Shown: one piece after another, positions 7,521 to 20,081 of the stretch
Layout of the letters: the number at the start of each line of letters is the position of its first letter
Numbering within the stretch: the stretch's first letter is position 1
NCBI GenBank assembly: GCA_016124975.1
Contig: WGMP01000025.1
Coordinates: 62,001-126,000, forward strand
Direction of reading: 5' to 3'
Length of the DNA stretch: 64,000 bases
DNA from: Phycisphaera sp.
GTDB taxonomy: Bacteria > Planctomycetota > Phycisphaerae > Phycisphaerales > SM1A02
Notes under the pieces: generated by a model
The model's database searches: none
The model's input: only the letters and a program-made list of their open reading frames with translations
Told to the model about the DNA's origin: nothing
Made by a program: the position numbers and the translations under genes

Positions 7521-9275
7521 TCAGCCCGCGGCGCGGCCGCCGTCGAGTCCGAGATCGCGCATCTTCCTATAAAGCGTCGTCCGATTGATTCCGAGCGCAC
7601 GCGCAGCGCGCGAACGGTTCCAGGCGGCGGCCTCCAGCGCCTCGACAAGCGCCGCGCGCTCGGAGCCCCGCACCTGCGCCGCGAGCGACGCATCCTCTCG
7701 CGTTCGCGGAGCCGATTCCGTCGCCGCAACGCTCTCGGACCCGCGCGCATCGGCGCCGTCCGTGTTGAGTCGCAGTGGATGGTCGGTGCGCGGAGCACGG
7801 TCCGAGTCCCCGCGCCGCACCCGGTCTGGAAGCGCGGACGCCTCCACCCAGTCGCCGTCCGAGAGGATCACCGCGCGCTCGACCGCGTGCTCGAGCTCGC
7901 GGACATTGCCGGGCCACGCGTGGCGGCGGAGCGCGTCGAAGGCGGCCTGCGAGAAGCCGACGATCCGTCGCCCGAGTTCGTCCGCCTTCTGCCGCAGGAA
8001 GTGGTTCGCGAGCCGCTCGAGGTCGCGCATCCGCTCGCGGAGCGGCGGGAGGTCGATCTGCAGCACATGCACGCGGTAGAAGAGGTCTGGGCTGAAGCGG
8101 CCCTGCTCGACGAGCCGCTCGAGCGGCGTGTTGGACGCGACCACCACCCGCACGTCGACCTCGATCGTCTCGTCGCTTCCGACGGGCTCGAACGCGCGCT
8201 CCTGCAGGACGCGCAGCAGCTTCACCTGCATCTGCGGCGGTGCGGTGTTGATCTCGTCGAGGAAGATCGTGCCGCCGTTGGCCGCGAGGAAGCGGCCCTT
8301 CTTGTCGGCGACCGAGCCCGTGAAGGCGCCCTTCACATGGCCGAAGAGCTCGCTCTCGAGGAGCGACTCGGGCACAGACCCGCACGCGATCTCGACGAAG
8401 GGCGCGGCGCACCGAGGCGACGCGAGGTGGATCGCCCGCGCGAGCGTGCTCTTGCCCGTGCCCGTCTCGCCCTGGATGAGCACCGTCGAGCGCACGCGGC
8501 TCGCAGCGCGCGCGAGCTCGAGCGCGCGGCGAAGCCGAGGGTCGTCGCCGACGAGCGCTGTCAGGACGGCATCGCCGTCCGACTGCGGAGTTGCCGCCGT
8601 CCGCGTGCGTTCCACGCGCGAGACAGGCCCATCGTGCGCGTTGGGCGCGGGGCTCCGCGCCATGCCGTCGGGGCATGCGAGGGCGTGCCGCTCGATCGCC
8701 CGCTCCAGGGCCGCACGGAACTCAGCGGCGCGCAGCGGCTTGAAGACGATGTCGTCGACGCCGCCGCGCATCCAGCGCACCGCGCGCGCGGCGGGAAGGT
8801 GCGTCGCGATGGCGATCACCGTGGGTCGCGGGCGCAGGGGGGAGAGATCCGACAGGAGCGCGTGGAGCCGGCGGTTGTCGTCGCCGAGATCGGCAACCAC
8901 AATCTGCGCGCCGCTCCGCCGAGCCGCCTCGCCGACGGACTTCAGGTCGGAAACAGCCACCGCGGCCATACCGAGTTCCTTCAGATGACGCAGCACCGCC
9001 GCCGACGCGTGGGCATCGGGCTCGTGGACAACCACGCGTGGCGGAGACGCCACACGCTCATCTCCGACAGGCTGGGAGCCGTGGACAGGCGGCATGTCTG
9101 GAGGTTCTGTCGGCTTTGCGCGCACCGAGACGGATGCGGGAGGGGCAAAATCGGCGATCGAATCGTTATCGGAATCGAATAAGCCGCACTCGCGGATACC
9201 CGTGCCGACCGAGCTCCATGCCGCAGCCGGTGGCGGAACCGCAAATCGGCGAATTCGGGTCACGCCGCCTGTCAT
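7521..9275 (-). CDS. Sigma-54-dependent response regulator, NtrC type
   Basis: 584 residues from ATG 9275. A receiver domain spans about residues 85-205: acidic pair in VVHEPD, likely phospho-acceptor Asp129 in VVADLGDD, Thr in IAIAT, and conserved Lys in FKPL. An AAA+ central domain follows with Walker A GETGTGKS near residue 270, the sigma-54 contact loop GAFTGS near 314, Walker B GGTIFLDEI, arginine finger region FRPDLFYR-like (FSPDLFYRVHVLQIDLPPLRER) and WPGNVRELEH. A FIS-type helix-turn-helix closes the protein (WNRSRAARALGINRTTLYRKMRDLG). It should activate sigma-54 promoters when phosphorylated; no partner kinase is in the window. The ORF extends upstream of 9275 but that part looks like low-quality extension over the divergent intergenic region. 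Confidence 0.92.
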   Translation of the reverse strand: MTGGVTRIRRFAVPPPAAAWSSVGTGIRECGLFDSDNDSIADFAPPASVSVRAKPTEPPDMPPVHGSQPVGDERVASPPRVVVHEPDAHASAAVLRHLKELGMAAVAVSDLKSVGEAARRSGAQIVVADLGDDNRRLHALLSDLSPLRPRPTVIAIATHLPAARAVRWMRGGVDDIVFKPLRAAEFRAALERAIERHALACPDGMARSPAPNAHDGPVSRVERTRTAATPQSDGDAVLTALVGDDPRLRRALELARAASRVRSTVLIQGETGTGKSTLARAIHLASPRCAAPFVEIACGSVPESLLESELFGHVKGAFTGSVADKKGRFLAANGGTIFLDEINTAPPQMQVKLLRVLQERAFEPVGSDETIEVDVRVVVASNTPLERLVEQGRFSPDLFYRVHVLQIDLPPLRERMRDLERLANHFLRQKADELGRRIVGFSQAAFDALRRHAWPGNVRELEHAVERAVILSDGDWVEASALPDRVRRGDSDRAPRTDHPLRLNTDGADARGSESVAATESAPRTREDASLAAQVRGSERAALVEALEAAAWNRSRAARALGINRTTLYRKMRDLGLDGGRAAG

Positions 9276-9397
9276 ACTCTCCCGTCTCGGTCGTTTGGCT
9301 TCCGCAGCGTCTGCGGACGCCGCCTCTCGGTCAGCGCACAGATTTCCCCATGCGGTCGGGCGCACGCCCCCGCGACCTGCCATCGGAGTCCCCCGAA

Positions 9398-11149
9398 ATG
9401 TTCCGCATCGCCACCAACGCCCGTGGTCGCGCCGTTCTCGGCGCTGTCGTCGCCCTTTCCGCACTCGTCGCAAGCGAGACGATGGTCTTCGCGCAGGGCG
9501 GTCCGCCCGAGGGGCGACAGCGCGGCGAGCGCGGTGAACGCGGCATGGGCGGCATGGGCCGTGGAATGGGTGGCATGGGCCGCGGTATGCAGGATGTCCG
9601 CGAGGTGCTCGAGGCCGACTTCCAGCGCCGCGACATTCCCATCTTCGTGCGCCAGCTCAACCTCACCGAGGACCAGGGTGTCGTGCTCGAGACGCTCTTC
9701 GTCGACTACGAGGCGGCGTTCCAGCCCGAGGCCGAGGCGATCATGACCTCGATGGCCGACATGGGCCGCAACCTCATGCGCAGCTTCGCCACGCCCGAGC
9801 GGCAGCAGCAGATGCGCGACATGACCGACTCGATCCGCCGCGAGATCGAGGCGGCCGAGGCCGCGAACGGCCCGATGGACGAGGAGGCCCGCCGCAACTT
9901 CTTCCGCGAGCGCATGCAGAAGATGGCGGAGCAGTTCGCCGCCGATGCGCAGGCCTCGGGCCTCGACGCCGAGGTCAAGGCCGTCATGGGCGACATGCTG
10001 CGCAAGCTCGAGGCCTGGAGCACGCGCAAGAACCAGCTGCGCGACGACTTCACCACGGGACTCAAGGTCGTCCTCGACGACGACCAGGTCGCGCAGTGGC
10101 CCGCGTTCGAGCGCTTCCTCACCCGCGAGAAGACGCTGCCGCGCGGCCGCATCTCGGGCGAGAATGTCAACCTCTTCCTCATCGTCGATGAGCTGCGTCT
10201 GCCGCCTGCCGAGTTCGCCAAGCTCGAGCCGCTCTTCGACGCCTACGAGACGCGCCTCGACGACGCGCTCCGCACCCGCAACACCTACATCGAGCAGTCG
10301 CTCCCGCGGCTCTTCGAGGCGATGCAGTCTGGCGACTCGGGCGCGGCGGGCCGCATCTTCAAGCGCCAGTCCGAGCTGCGCGCCGCCGTGCGCGATGTCA
10401 ACGAGGAGTACCGCAGCGCCATGGTTGCCGCGCTCGGCGACACCGACTGGGCGCGCCAGCTCGACGCCGCCATCCTCGAGGGCGGATGGGAGCGCATCTT
10501 CCGCGCCACGGGCACCGACCGTGCGTTCCGCGAGGCGATCGGCTTCGAGGACCTCGACCCCGCCGTGCTCGCGTCGATCGAGGAGCTCTACACCCAGTAC
10601 AAGGGTGAGATCGCCCCGATCAACGAGCGCCTCAAGTCGATGGCCCGCACCGAGGAGCCGTCGCGCCTTGTCACCGAGGGCGAGCGCTTCGTCTCCATGA
10701 TGAGCCAGGGCGTCTCGGGCATGGCGCTCGGCGCCGCGCGCGGAGGCCAAGGCTTCGGCGCTCCCGAGGCCGACCCTATGCGCGAGGTCTTCGAGCAGCG
10801 CAGCGATGTCGGCGAGCGGTACCTCGAGCGCCTGCGCGCGCTCCTCACGCCTGAGCAGATCGAGCGCCTGCCCCGCACGCGTGGCCAGGCCGGCGCGCGT
10901 GGAGGCTTCGGCGGCGGCGGTGCCGAGGGCATGCAGGGCATGCTCGAGCGCCTGCCCGAGGAGCAGCGCCGCCAGCTTCTCCAGGCCGTCGACCGCAACG
11001 GCAACGGCCAGATCGACGAGGACGAGCGCGACGGACTGCGCCAGTACATGCGCGAGCAGTTCAACAACTTCCGCAACAACGGCGGCGGTGGTGGTGGTGG
11101 TGGTGGCGAAGGCGGCCGCGGCGGCCGCGGTGGCGCCCCCGACGCCTGA
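9398..11149 (+). CDS. Secreted helical protein with an EF-hand and poly-glycine tail
   Basis: 583 residues from ATG 9398 with a signal peptide cleaved near FAQG. A Gly/Met/Arg-rich stretch (GERGMGGMGRGMGG) follows. The body is strongly helical and charged (LNLTEDQGVVLETLFVDYE, MREVFEQRSDVGERYLERL), resembling Spy/CpxP-like periplasmic helical proteins but much longer, and seems to hold several copies of a 100-150 residue helical unit. Near the C-terminus one canonical EF-hand loop occurs (DRNGNGQIDEDE), then a run of about ten glycines and GGRGGRGG. It is transcribed away from the sigma-54 activator. A calcium- or metal-sensing envelope protein is a guess; the function is not known. A shorter protein of similar style lies at 61710-63185. 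Confidence 0.75.
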   Translation: MFRIATNARGRAVLGAVVALSALVASETMVFAQGGPPEGRQRGERGERGMGGMGRGMGGMGRGMQDVREVLEADFQRRDIPIFVRQLNLTEDQGVVLETLFVDYEAAFQPEAEAIMTSMADMGRNLMRSFATPERQQQMRDMTDSIRREIEAAEAANGPMDEEARRNFFRERMQKMAEQFAADAQASGLDAEVKAVMGDMLRKLEAWSTRKNQLRDDFTTGLKVVLDDDQVAQWPAFERFLTREKTLPRGRISGENVNLFLIVDELRLPPAEFAKLEPLFDAYETRLDDALRTRNTYIEQSLPRLFEAMQSGDSGAAGRIFKRQSELRAAVRDVNEEYRSAMVAALGDTDWARQLDAAILEGGWERIFRATGTDRAFREAIGFEDLDPAVLASIEELYTQYKGEIAPINERLKSMARTEEPSRLVTEGERFVSMMSQGVSGMALGAARGGQGFGAPEADPMREVFEQRSDVGERYLERLRALLTPEQIERLPRTRGQAGARGGFGGGGAEGMQGMLERLPEEQRRQLLQAVDRNGNGQIDEDERDGLRQYMREQFNNFRNNGGGGGGGGGEGGRGGRGGAPDA

Positions 11150-11181
11150 GATCCCTCGTACACGCTTGAGAGCCCCCTGAT

Positions 11182-11226
11182 CGCGGGCGCCGTATGCGGA
11201 AACGCGTGCGGCGCCCGCGTTATCTT
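11182..11226 (+). terminator. Rho-independent terminator-like hairpin after the EF-hand gene
   Basis: Perfect 11-bp inverted repeat CGCGGGCGCCG (11182-11192) and CGGCGCCCGCG (11209-11219) with a 16-base loop, followed by TTATCTT. The T-tract is short, but the stem is by far the strongest in the region and lies 32 bases after the stop at 11149. The TATCTT may double as a -10 element of the next gene. Confidence 0.6.
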
Positions 11227-11232
11227 GCCTCC

Positions 11233-12075
11233 GTGCACGAACGATCAACGGACGCCTGCCTCGCGCATCTCTCGGCCGTCGCCGCGCGCGGCGCTTCCAC
11301 GCCGCCGCCGCCGTGCGAACGGCAGCTCATCGAGGCGACCGAGGCGCTTCGCGCCCTCGTGTTCCCGCCGCTGCGGGCGTCGGGCGCACATGGCGACGCA
11401 CTCGCGCGCCAAGTCGTGCACGCGTTCGAGGACCTCGTGCGCGCGGCGTGCGCCGCCTCGGGCGCGACGGACGACGGCGCGCGCACCGCTGCGTTCTTCG
11501 CGCAGATCCCCGCGATCGCGGCGCGGCTCGAGCTCGATGTGCGCGCGGCGTTCGAAGGCGACCCCGCGGCGCAGAGCGAGCTCGAGGTCGTCGTCTGCTA
11601 TCCGGGCGTGCGTGCGCTCTTCGTCCACCGCGTCGCGCATGCGCTCGACCTTCTCGGCGTGCCGCTCCTCCCGCGCATGATGGCCGAGTACGCGCATCGC
11701 GAGACGGGCATCGACATCCACCCGCGCGCGCAGATCGGCGACGCTGTGTTCATCGACCACGGCACGGGTGTCGTCGTGGGCGAGACTGCGTCGATCGGCC
11801 ACCGCTGCCGCATCTACCAGGGCGTCACGCTCGGCGCGAAGAGCTTCGAGCGCGAGCCCGACGGCTCGATGCGCCGCGGCTACAAGCGTCATCCCACCCT
11901 TGAGGACGATGTCGTCGTCTACGCGGGCGCCACGATCCTCGGCGGCGACACCGTGATCGGCAAGGGCTCGGTCGTCGCGGGCGGCGTCTTCCTCACGAAG
12001 AGCGTGCCCGCAGGCCATGTGGTCACGGGACCGAAGCTCGAGCTCCGCATGATCTCGATGGGCGGTGGAATCTGA
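11233..12075 (+). CDS. cysE: Serine O-acetyltransferase
   Basis: 280 residues from GTG 11233; the upstream in-frame ATG at 11194 sits in the loop of the preceding terminator hairpin and is less likely. N-terminal helical domain (to about residue 140) leads into the CysE/EpsC hexapeptide domain: YPGVRALFVHRVAHAL, HRETGIDIHPRAQIGD with the catalytic Asp/His pair, VFIDHGTGVVVGETASIG and YQGVTLGAKS, then VVAGGVFLTKSVPAGHVVTG. It transfers acetyl from acetyl-CoA to L-serine, the first committed step of cysteine synthesis. The long N-terminus and the insert GAKSFEREPDGSMRRGYKRHP are typical of the EpsC-like bacterial subgroup rather than of E. coli CysE. No cysK is adjacent. The next ORF begins within or immediately after its stop. 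Confidence 0.9.
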   Translation: MHERSTDACLAHLSAVAARGASTPPPPCERQLIEATEALRALVFPPLRASGAHGDALARQVVHAFEDLVRAACAASGATDDGARTAAFFAQIPAIAARLELDVRAAFEGDPAAQSELEVVVCYPGVRALFVHRVAHALDLLGVPLLPRMMAEYAHRETGIDIHPRAQIGDAVFIDHGTGVVVGETASIGHRCRIYQGVTLGAKSFEREPDGSMRRGYKRHPTLEDDVVVYAGATILGGDTVIGKGSVVAGGVFLTKSVPAGHVVTGPKLELRMISMGGGI

Positions 12076-12110
12076 GCGCCGCGCGCGCGAAGCTGATCGG
12101 CGCGATCGGC

Positions 12111-13472
12111 GTGCTCGGCTTCGCGAGCGGCCTGCCCAATGTGCTCGTGAACGACACGCTGGCCGCGTGGCTCTCCGATCTCGGCTTCAAGCCCGCCGAC
12201 ATCGGACTTCTCGCCCTCATCACGCTCCCGTACGGGCTCAAGCTGCTCTGGGCGCCGCTCCTTGACCGCTACGCAGCGCCCGGCTTCGCGTGGCTTGGCC
12301 TGCGTCGCAGCTGGATCGCGCTCCTCTGCACGCTGCTGGCGCTTGGCTTCGTGGCGCTTGCCGCGGTTGGCCCGACGGCCGCTGGCTCTCCCGTCCTCCC
12401 CGCGGCGATCGCGGGCCTCGTCATCGCGTTTCTCTCCGCCACGCTCGACGCGGCCGTCGACGCCCACCGCACCGACAGCGCGAGCGGCGGCGAGGAAGGC
12501 CCCGCCGCGAGCGCATTCGTCCTCGGCTATCGCGTGGCGTTCGTGTCGATCGGCGCGGCGATCCTCATGCTGCACGGCAGGATCGCGCTGCTGCTTGGGC
12601 CGGAGGCGGACGCCGCCGCCGAGGCGCTCGCGTGGAAGATCGCCGTCGGCGCAGGGGGCCTCGCGATGCTCTTCGGGGTCGGCGCCGCGCTGCTCGCCCC
12701 CGAGCCGCCGAAGCGCCGACCGCCCGAGTCGCTCTCGCGGGCGGTCGTCGCGCCGTTCCGGTCCTTCGCGCGTGCGCTCGGCCCGCGCCTCGCGCTCGTC
12801 CTCTTTGTGGCGCTCCTGTTCCGACTTCCCGACCTCCTCGGAAACCGCATGACGATGCCGTTCCTCCGCCAGGAGCTCGGCTTCGAGATCGCCGAGATCG
12901 GCACGATCCGCCAGCTCCTCGGCTTCGCCATGACGATCGTCGGCGCCGTGATCGGCGGGATCTGCGTCAAGCGCTTCGGCCTCTTCCGCGCGCTCGTCGC
13001 CTTCGGCGTCCTTCAGGTCGCGTCGAACGCGGGATACCTCGTGCTGATCGAGACGGGGAAGTCGATCCCCGCGTTCGCTGGCGTCGTCGTCGTCGAGAAC
13101 CTCTCGAACGGTCTCGTCAGCGCCGCGTTCGTCGCCTACTTCATGACGCTCTGCGAGCCGCGGTTCGCCGCCGCGCAGTACGCGATCCTCTCGGGGCTGA
13201 TGTTCCTCGCGGGTTCACTCGTCGGCGCCACAAGCGGCTATCTCGTCGAGCAGCTCGGCTACCAGGGCTTCTTCCTCCTCTCGATCGCCGTCGGCCTGCC
13301 GCCGCTCCTCGCGCTGCCGTGGGCGATGCCCGGGACGCGCGCCGACGACGGGCCACGCTGCGCGGGATGCGGTTATGCGCTCGTCGGTCTTTCGCCCCGC
13401 GCCGCGTGCCCCGAGTGTGGCCGCGCGCAAGACCCCGATGCTTCCGAAAACCGCGCGAATCCCGAGCCCTGA
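12111..13472 (+). CDS. AmpG-like MFS transporter with C-terminal zinc ribbon
   Basis: 453 residues counted from GTG 12111. About twelve hydrophobic segments; the start LGFASGLPN and motif LWAPLLDR are hallmarks of the AmpG/muropeptide-type branch of the MFS. The first membrane helix seems to begin upstream (AKLIGAIG precedes GTG 12111), and the only in-frame candidate there is a CTG at 12072 that overlaps the cysE stop, so translation may be coupled with a non-AUG start. The last 45 residues form a soluble zinc ribbon, CAGCGYALVGL then CPECG, of a type attached to many planctomycete membrane proteins. Substrate could be anhydromuropeptides or another small solute; that is inference. The ribbon fusion is not part of classic AmpG. 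Confidence 0.8.
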   Translation: MLGFASGLPNVLVNDTLAAWLSDLGFKPADIGLLALITLPYGLKLLWAPLLDRYAAPGFAWLGLRRSWIALLCTLLALGFVALAAVGPTAAGSPVLPAAIAGLVIAFLSATLDAAVDAHRTDSASGGEEGPAASAFVLGYRVAFVSIGAAILMLHGRIALLLGPEADAAAEALAWKIAVGAGGLAMLFGVGAALLAPEPPKRRPPESLSRAVVAPFRSFARALGPRLALVLFVALLFRLPDLLGNRMTMPFLRQELGFEIAEIGTIRQLLGFAMTIVGAVIGGICVKRFGLFRALVAFGVLQVASNAGYLVLIETGKSIPAFAGVVVVENLSNGLVSAAFVAYFMTLCEPRFAAAQYAILSGLMFLAGSLVGATSGYLVEQLGYQGFFLLSIAVGLPPLLALPWAMPGTRADDGPRCAGCGYALVGLSPRAACPECGRAQDPDASENRANPEP

Positions 13473-13498
13473 GCGTGCATCGCCGCGCGCTCTATACT
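13470..13498 (+). promoter_or_regulatory. Candidate promoter of aconitase gene
   Basis: A good -10 hexamer TATACT (13493-13498) lies 43 bases before the acnA ATG, just after the transporter stop. The matching -35 position (TGAGCG, 17-bp spacing) is poor, so this is a -10-based guess. Confidence 0.35.
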
Positions 13499-13541
13499 CG
13501 ACGGCTTGCCCTCGGCAGGACCTCCTTCCCCCGATACCACC

Positions 13542-16241
<2,700 letters not shown>

Positions 16242-16553
16242 CGCCAGCCCACACTTCGTGACGCGCAGGACTTCTGCGCCGAGTCGCCGCATTCTGTCCT
16301 GCAGAACTGCGGCGATTTCGCGTTTTGTCTCGAGCGCGCCGTACATTCGGTGCTCACCGCGGGTTCGGCGCGCGGGAGGTCCTCGGGGTTTCGCGGCTCA
16401 CGCCCTCGTGGCTCAGATCCTCGCGGTCGAGATGCGCGTGTTTGAAGTGCGCGTGTTTGAAATGCGCGTGTTTGAAATGCGCGTGTTTGAAGTGCTCCTG
16501 GCCCAGATCCGCGAAGGGGCAGAGCCTGGCGTCGCAAACGGAGGGAGAAGGTC
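16242..16553 (+). other. Intergenic region with a 15-bp minisatellite
   Basis: 312 bases with no convincing gene between acnA and the comF-like gene. Four 15-bp units of the form TTTGAARTGCGCGTG occur head-to-tail (16441-16455, 16456-16470, 16471-16485, 16486-16500; the last diverges as TTTGAAGTGCTCCTG), preceded by a partial unit GAGATGCGCGTG. The comF Shine-Dalgarno GGAGGGAGAAGG lies just before 16554. Confidence 0.8.
16441..16500 (+). repeat. 15-bp tandem repeat, four units
   Basis: Units read TTTGAAGTGCGCGTG, TTTGAAATGCGCGTG twice, and a degenerate TTTGAAGTGCTCCTG. The unit length is a multiple of three, so an open frame repeating V-F-E-M-R exists on the plus strand, but it has no start or ribosome site of its own. 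Confidence 0.9.
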
Positions 16554-17417
16554 ATGCGAAGAGAGGAAGAGACCGCCACTGAGGCCGATCGGAGGGCGCA
16601 CGCGGCGGCCGCGCGCGCGCTCCGCGCCGCGAGCGAAGCGGCACGGGCCGACTATCGAGTTCGGCGCGCCGCCCAAAGGGCCGCCCAGCGCGCGGTCATG
16701 CTGCGCGGGCTGGAGGAGACGCTGTTCGGCTCGCGCATGCCCGACCCCGCGTCGCTCATCGTCGCGGCGGGATGGACGCGCGATTCGATGAATCGCTTCT
16801 GCCTGCGCTGCGGCACCACGCTCGTGCCGTTCGAGGACCGAAGGGGAGGGTGCTCCGCGTGCCGCGGTCGCGCGCTTTCGTACGCGGCGCTTGTTCGGCT
16901 CGGGCGATACGCGCCACCGCTGTCGCAGTGGGTGCCCGCAATCAAGCGTCGCGCCTGGTCGCGCATGGCGGATGCGCTCGGCTGCGAGCTTGGGGCGCAG
17001 GTTCGGGACGCCTGCACCGCGGATCTGATGGAGCTCCCGCAAGCGGTCGCCTTCATTCCCACGCACCCGCTGAGGCGACTTCTCCGAGGCATCGACCACT
17101 CCGAGCGCCTGGCCCGCTCGGTCGCGCTCGAGCTCGGCGTCCCGTGCGTGAGAGCGCTGCGCGCCCGGCTGGCCCTGCGTCAGACGGGGGGCGGCAGGGG
17201 CCATCGCATCGAACGAGGCGGTCGATTCGTCGCAACCCGCGCGGCGCGCGGACTCCGGGGGAAGACCGTGCTGCTGGTCGACGATGTGCGGACTACGGGC
17301 TCGACCCTCGCTGAGGCGGCGAGCCTGCTTCGGGCGTCGGGCGTGTGCCGCGTGACGGCAGCGTGCGCCGCGGCGACCGATCCGCCAGGGCGCCACGGCG
17401 AGCGCAGGGCCCCGTGA
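16554..17417 (+). CDS. comF: ComF-family phosphoribosyltransferase-like protein
   Basis: 287 residues from ATG 16554 with a strong purine-rich ribosome site ending two bases upstream region (GGAGGGAGAAGG). After a charged, Ala/Arg-rich helical N-terminus of about 75 residues there is a zinc-binding knuckle (CLRCG near residue 84 and CSACRG about 16 residues later), then a type I phosphoribosyltransferase domain with the PRPP loop VLLVDDVRTTGSTLAEA near residue 240. This order is that of ComF proteins, needed for DNA uptake after transformation in several bacteria. The extra N-terminal segment is unusual for the family, and the segment ALRARLALRQTGGGRGHR matches the ComF QT-x-L/G-R stretch. 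No other competence gene is nearby. Confidence 0.82.
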   Translation: MRREEETATEADRRAHAAAARALRAASEAARADYRVRRAAQRAAQRAVMLRGLEETLFGSRMPDPASLIVAAGWTRDSMNRFCLRCGTTLVPFEDRRGGCSACRGRALSYAALVRLGRYAPPLSQWVPAIKRRAWSRMADALGCELGAQVRDACTADLMELPQAVAFIPTHPLRRLLRGIDHSERLARSVALELGVPCVRALRARLALRQTGGGRGHRIERGGRFVATRAARGLRGKTVLLVDDVRTTGSTLAEAASLLRASGVCRVTAACAAATDPPGRHGERRAP

Positions 17418-17649
17418 GGTGGGTCGGGTTTGGAGCGTTTGTGGACAACCTGACTCCTCCGACGGGGTAGACCAGCCGCGATGGCGAATCGGAACCGTTC
17501 TCGGGCGTCGGAATCGCTTGCGGATCCCCTTGGGTCAGGATAAACTGCGTTCTCGGACAGGAAACTGTCTTGAATCCACGGTTCTCGGGCGCGTGGCGGA
17601 ACGCGCCTGAAAACCTTTGCAATTTGCCGAGGGCAACGCTTCAAGAGGG

Positions 17650-17677
17650 TTGACAGCCCTCGTGGCTTCGCTACACT
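17650..17677 (+). promoter_or_regulatory. Sigma-70-type promoter of the 16S rRNA gene
   Basis: Perfect -35 TTGACA (17650-17655), 16-bp spacer, -10 TACACT (17672-17677). Initiation would fall near 17684, giving a leader of about 380 bases before the mature 16S 5' end. It is the best consensus promoter in the window, matching its position before rRNA. Confidence 0.75.
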
Positions 17678-17709
17678 CCTCGACCCGCGACTGATTGCAG
17701 TTGCGGGCG

Positions 17710-17736
17710 CGGCTTCGGCCGCCGTTTCTTTGACAA
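17710..17736 (+). promoter_or_regulatory. boxB/boxA-like antitermination signal in the rRNA leader
   Basis: A small hairpin CGGC-TTCG-GCCG (17710-17721) is followed by TTTCTTTGACAAG, which resembles the bacterial rRNA boxA (TGCTCTTTGACA/TAACA) bound by NusB-S10. Order (hairpin, then boxA) and placement between promoter and 16S fit an rrn antitermination site. Sequence match only. Confidence 0.5.
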
Positions 17737-18065
17737 GTCAGCAGTTGGAACGCCGCGAGGATGTTTCGCGCAGGTTGTACGGCACGGCCGGCAACTGATG
17801 CGCAAATCGCTGCCGCCACAGCGGCAGCAGATGAACATCCTCCGTGATGCCAAAGACAATGATCAATTCCAGTGGTCGCTGTCAGATCGAGTCGCAAGAT
17901 CTCGACTGGTAGTGATGTTCATCAAAGAATGGTGGATTTGCCGTCCACCACTCTCGGCACGCAAGTGAATGGAACCGAGAGAACGACCGGCCGACGAATC
18001 GAACAGTCGATCGTCGGTTTGGCCGGGCAAACCTTCAACGGTACGCAGCGCAAGCTGCTTAAATC

Positions 18066-19556
<1,491 letters not shown>

Positions 19557-19683
19557 GAATGTACTTAGACGCGTGTCCAGAGCAATCTGGATCGCGAAAC
19601 CGTCAAGACACCCTCGCTCCCGTTCGCGGGAATAGTCGCCTGGTAACAGTCGACGAAGGCCTCCAACTGCTGCTTGATATAAA

Positions 19684-19723
19684 ACAGCCAGCCCTGCGTT
19701 CGCGTAGGGCTGGCTGTATTTTT
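19684..19723 (+). terminator. Rho-independent terminator of the 16S unit
   Basis: Perfect 12-bp stem ACAGCCAGCCCT (19684-19695) and AGGGCTGGCTGT (19706-19717), loop GCGTTCGCGT that can itself pair, then ATTTTTG. This is the clearest intrinsic terminator in the window and shows that the transcript ends without reaching a 23S gene. Confidence 0.92.
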
Positions 19724-19814
19724 GCATCTCGGGAGTTTCCGCGATGCAGCAACCCTGCAGCCGGCACGGGCCAGTCTCCTGACTTCGTGCTCATTCCATC
19801 GGGCTTTGCGCTGC

Positions 19815-19864
19815 AGGTCGCGATCTTCAGGTCGCGATCTTCAGGTCGCGATCTTCAGGTCGCG
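19815..19864 (+). repeat. 14-bp tandem repeat, about 3.5 units
   Basis: AGGTCGCGATCTTC at 19815-19828, 19829-19842 and 19843-19856, followed by the partial AGGTCGCGGTCGCG. Copies are exact, which points to recent expansion. Confidence 0.92.
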
Positions 19865-19969
19865 GTCGCGAGGGTGTGGAGTTCGCGCTCTGGAGTTGAG
19901 GGTCATGACTCTGGGCTGAGGGCTCCGGGCTCTCGGTTCGAGGCTCGTGGCGAGTGAGCTGAGGGTCTT

Positions 19970-20081
19970 GGATTCATGACCTTGGACTCATGCCCGTGGA
20001 CTCATGACTTTGGACTCATGACCGTGGACTCGTGACCTTGGACTCGTGACCTTGGACTCGTGACCTTGGACTCGTGACCTC
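19970..20081 (+). repeat. 14-bp tandem repeat, eight units
   Basis: Eight units of consensus GGACTCRTGACCTT from 19970 to 20081. The first four differ by one or two bases (ATTCATGACC, CATGCCCGT, CATGACTTT, CATGACCGT) and the last four are almost identical, so expansion seems to have proceeded at the right end. The 14-base unit shifts the reading frame each copy, so it is not coding. Confidence 0.92.

Larger units (their letters stand above)
17418..18065 (+). other. rRNA leader and promoter region
   Basis: 648 bases between the comF-like gene and 16S, without a convincing gene. It holds a weak terminator-like hairpin after comF (GGCGCGT 17589-17595, ACGCGCC 17602-17608, then TGAAAACCTTT), the rRNA promoter (17650-17677), a boxA-like site (17724-17735) and about 330 bases of leader that is less GC-rich than the flanks, as is usual for rRNA spacers. 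Confidence 0.7.
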
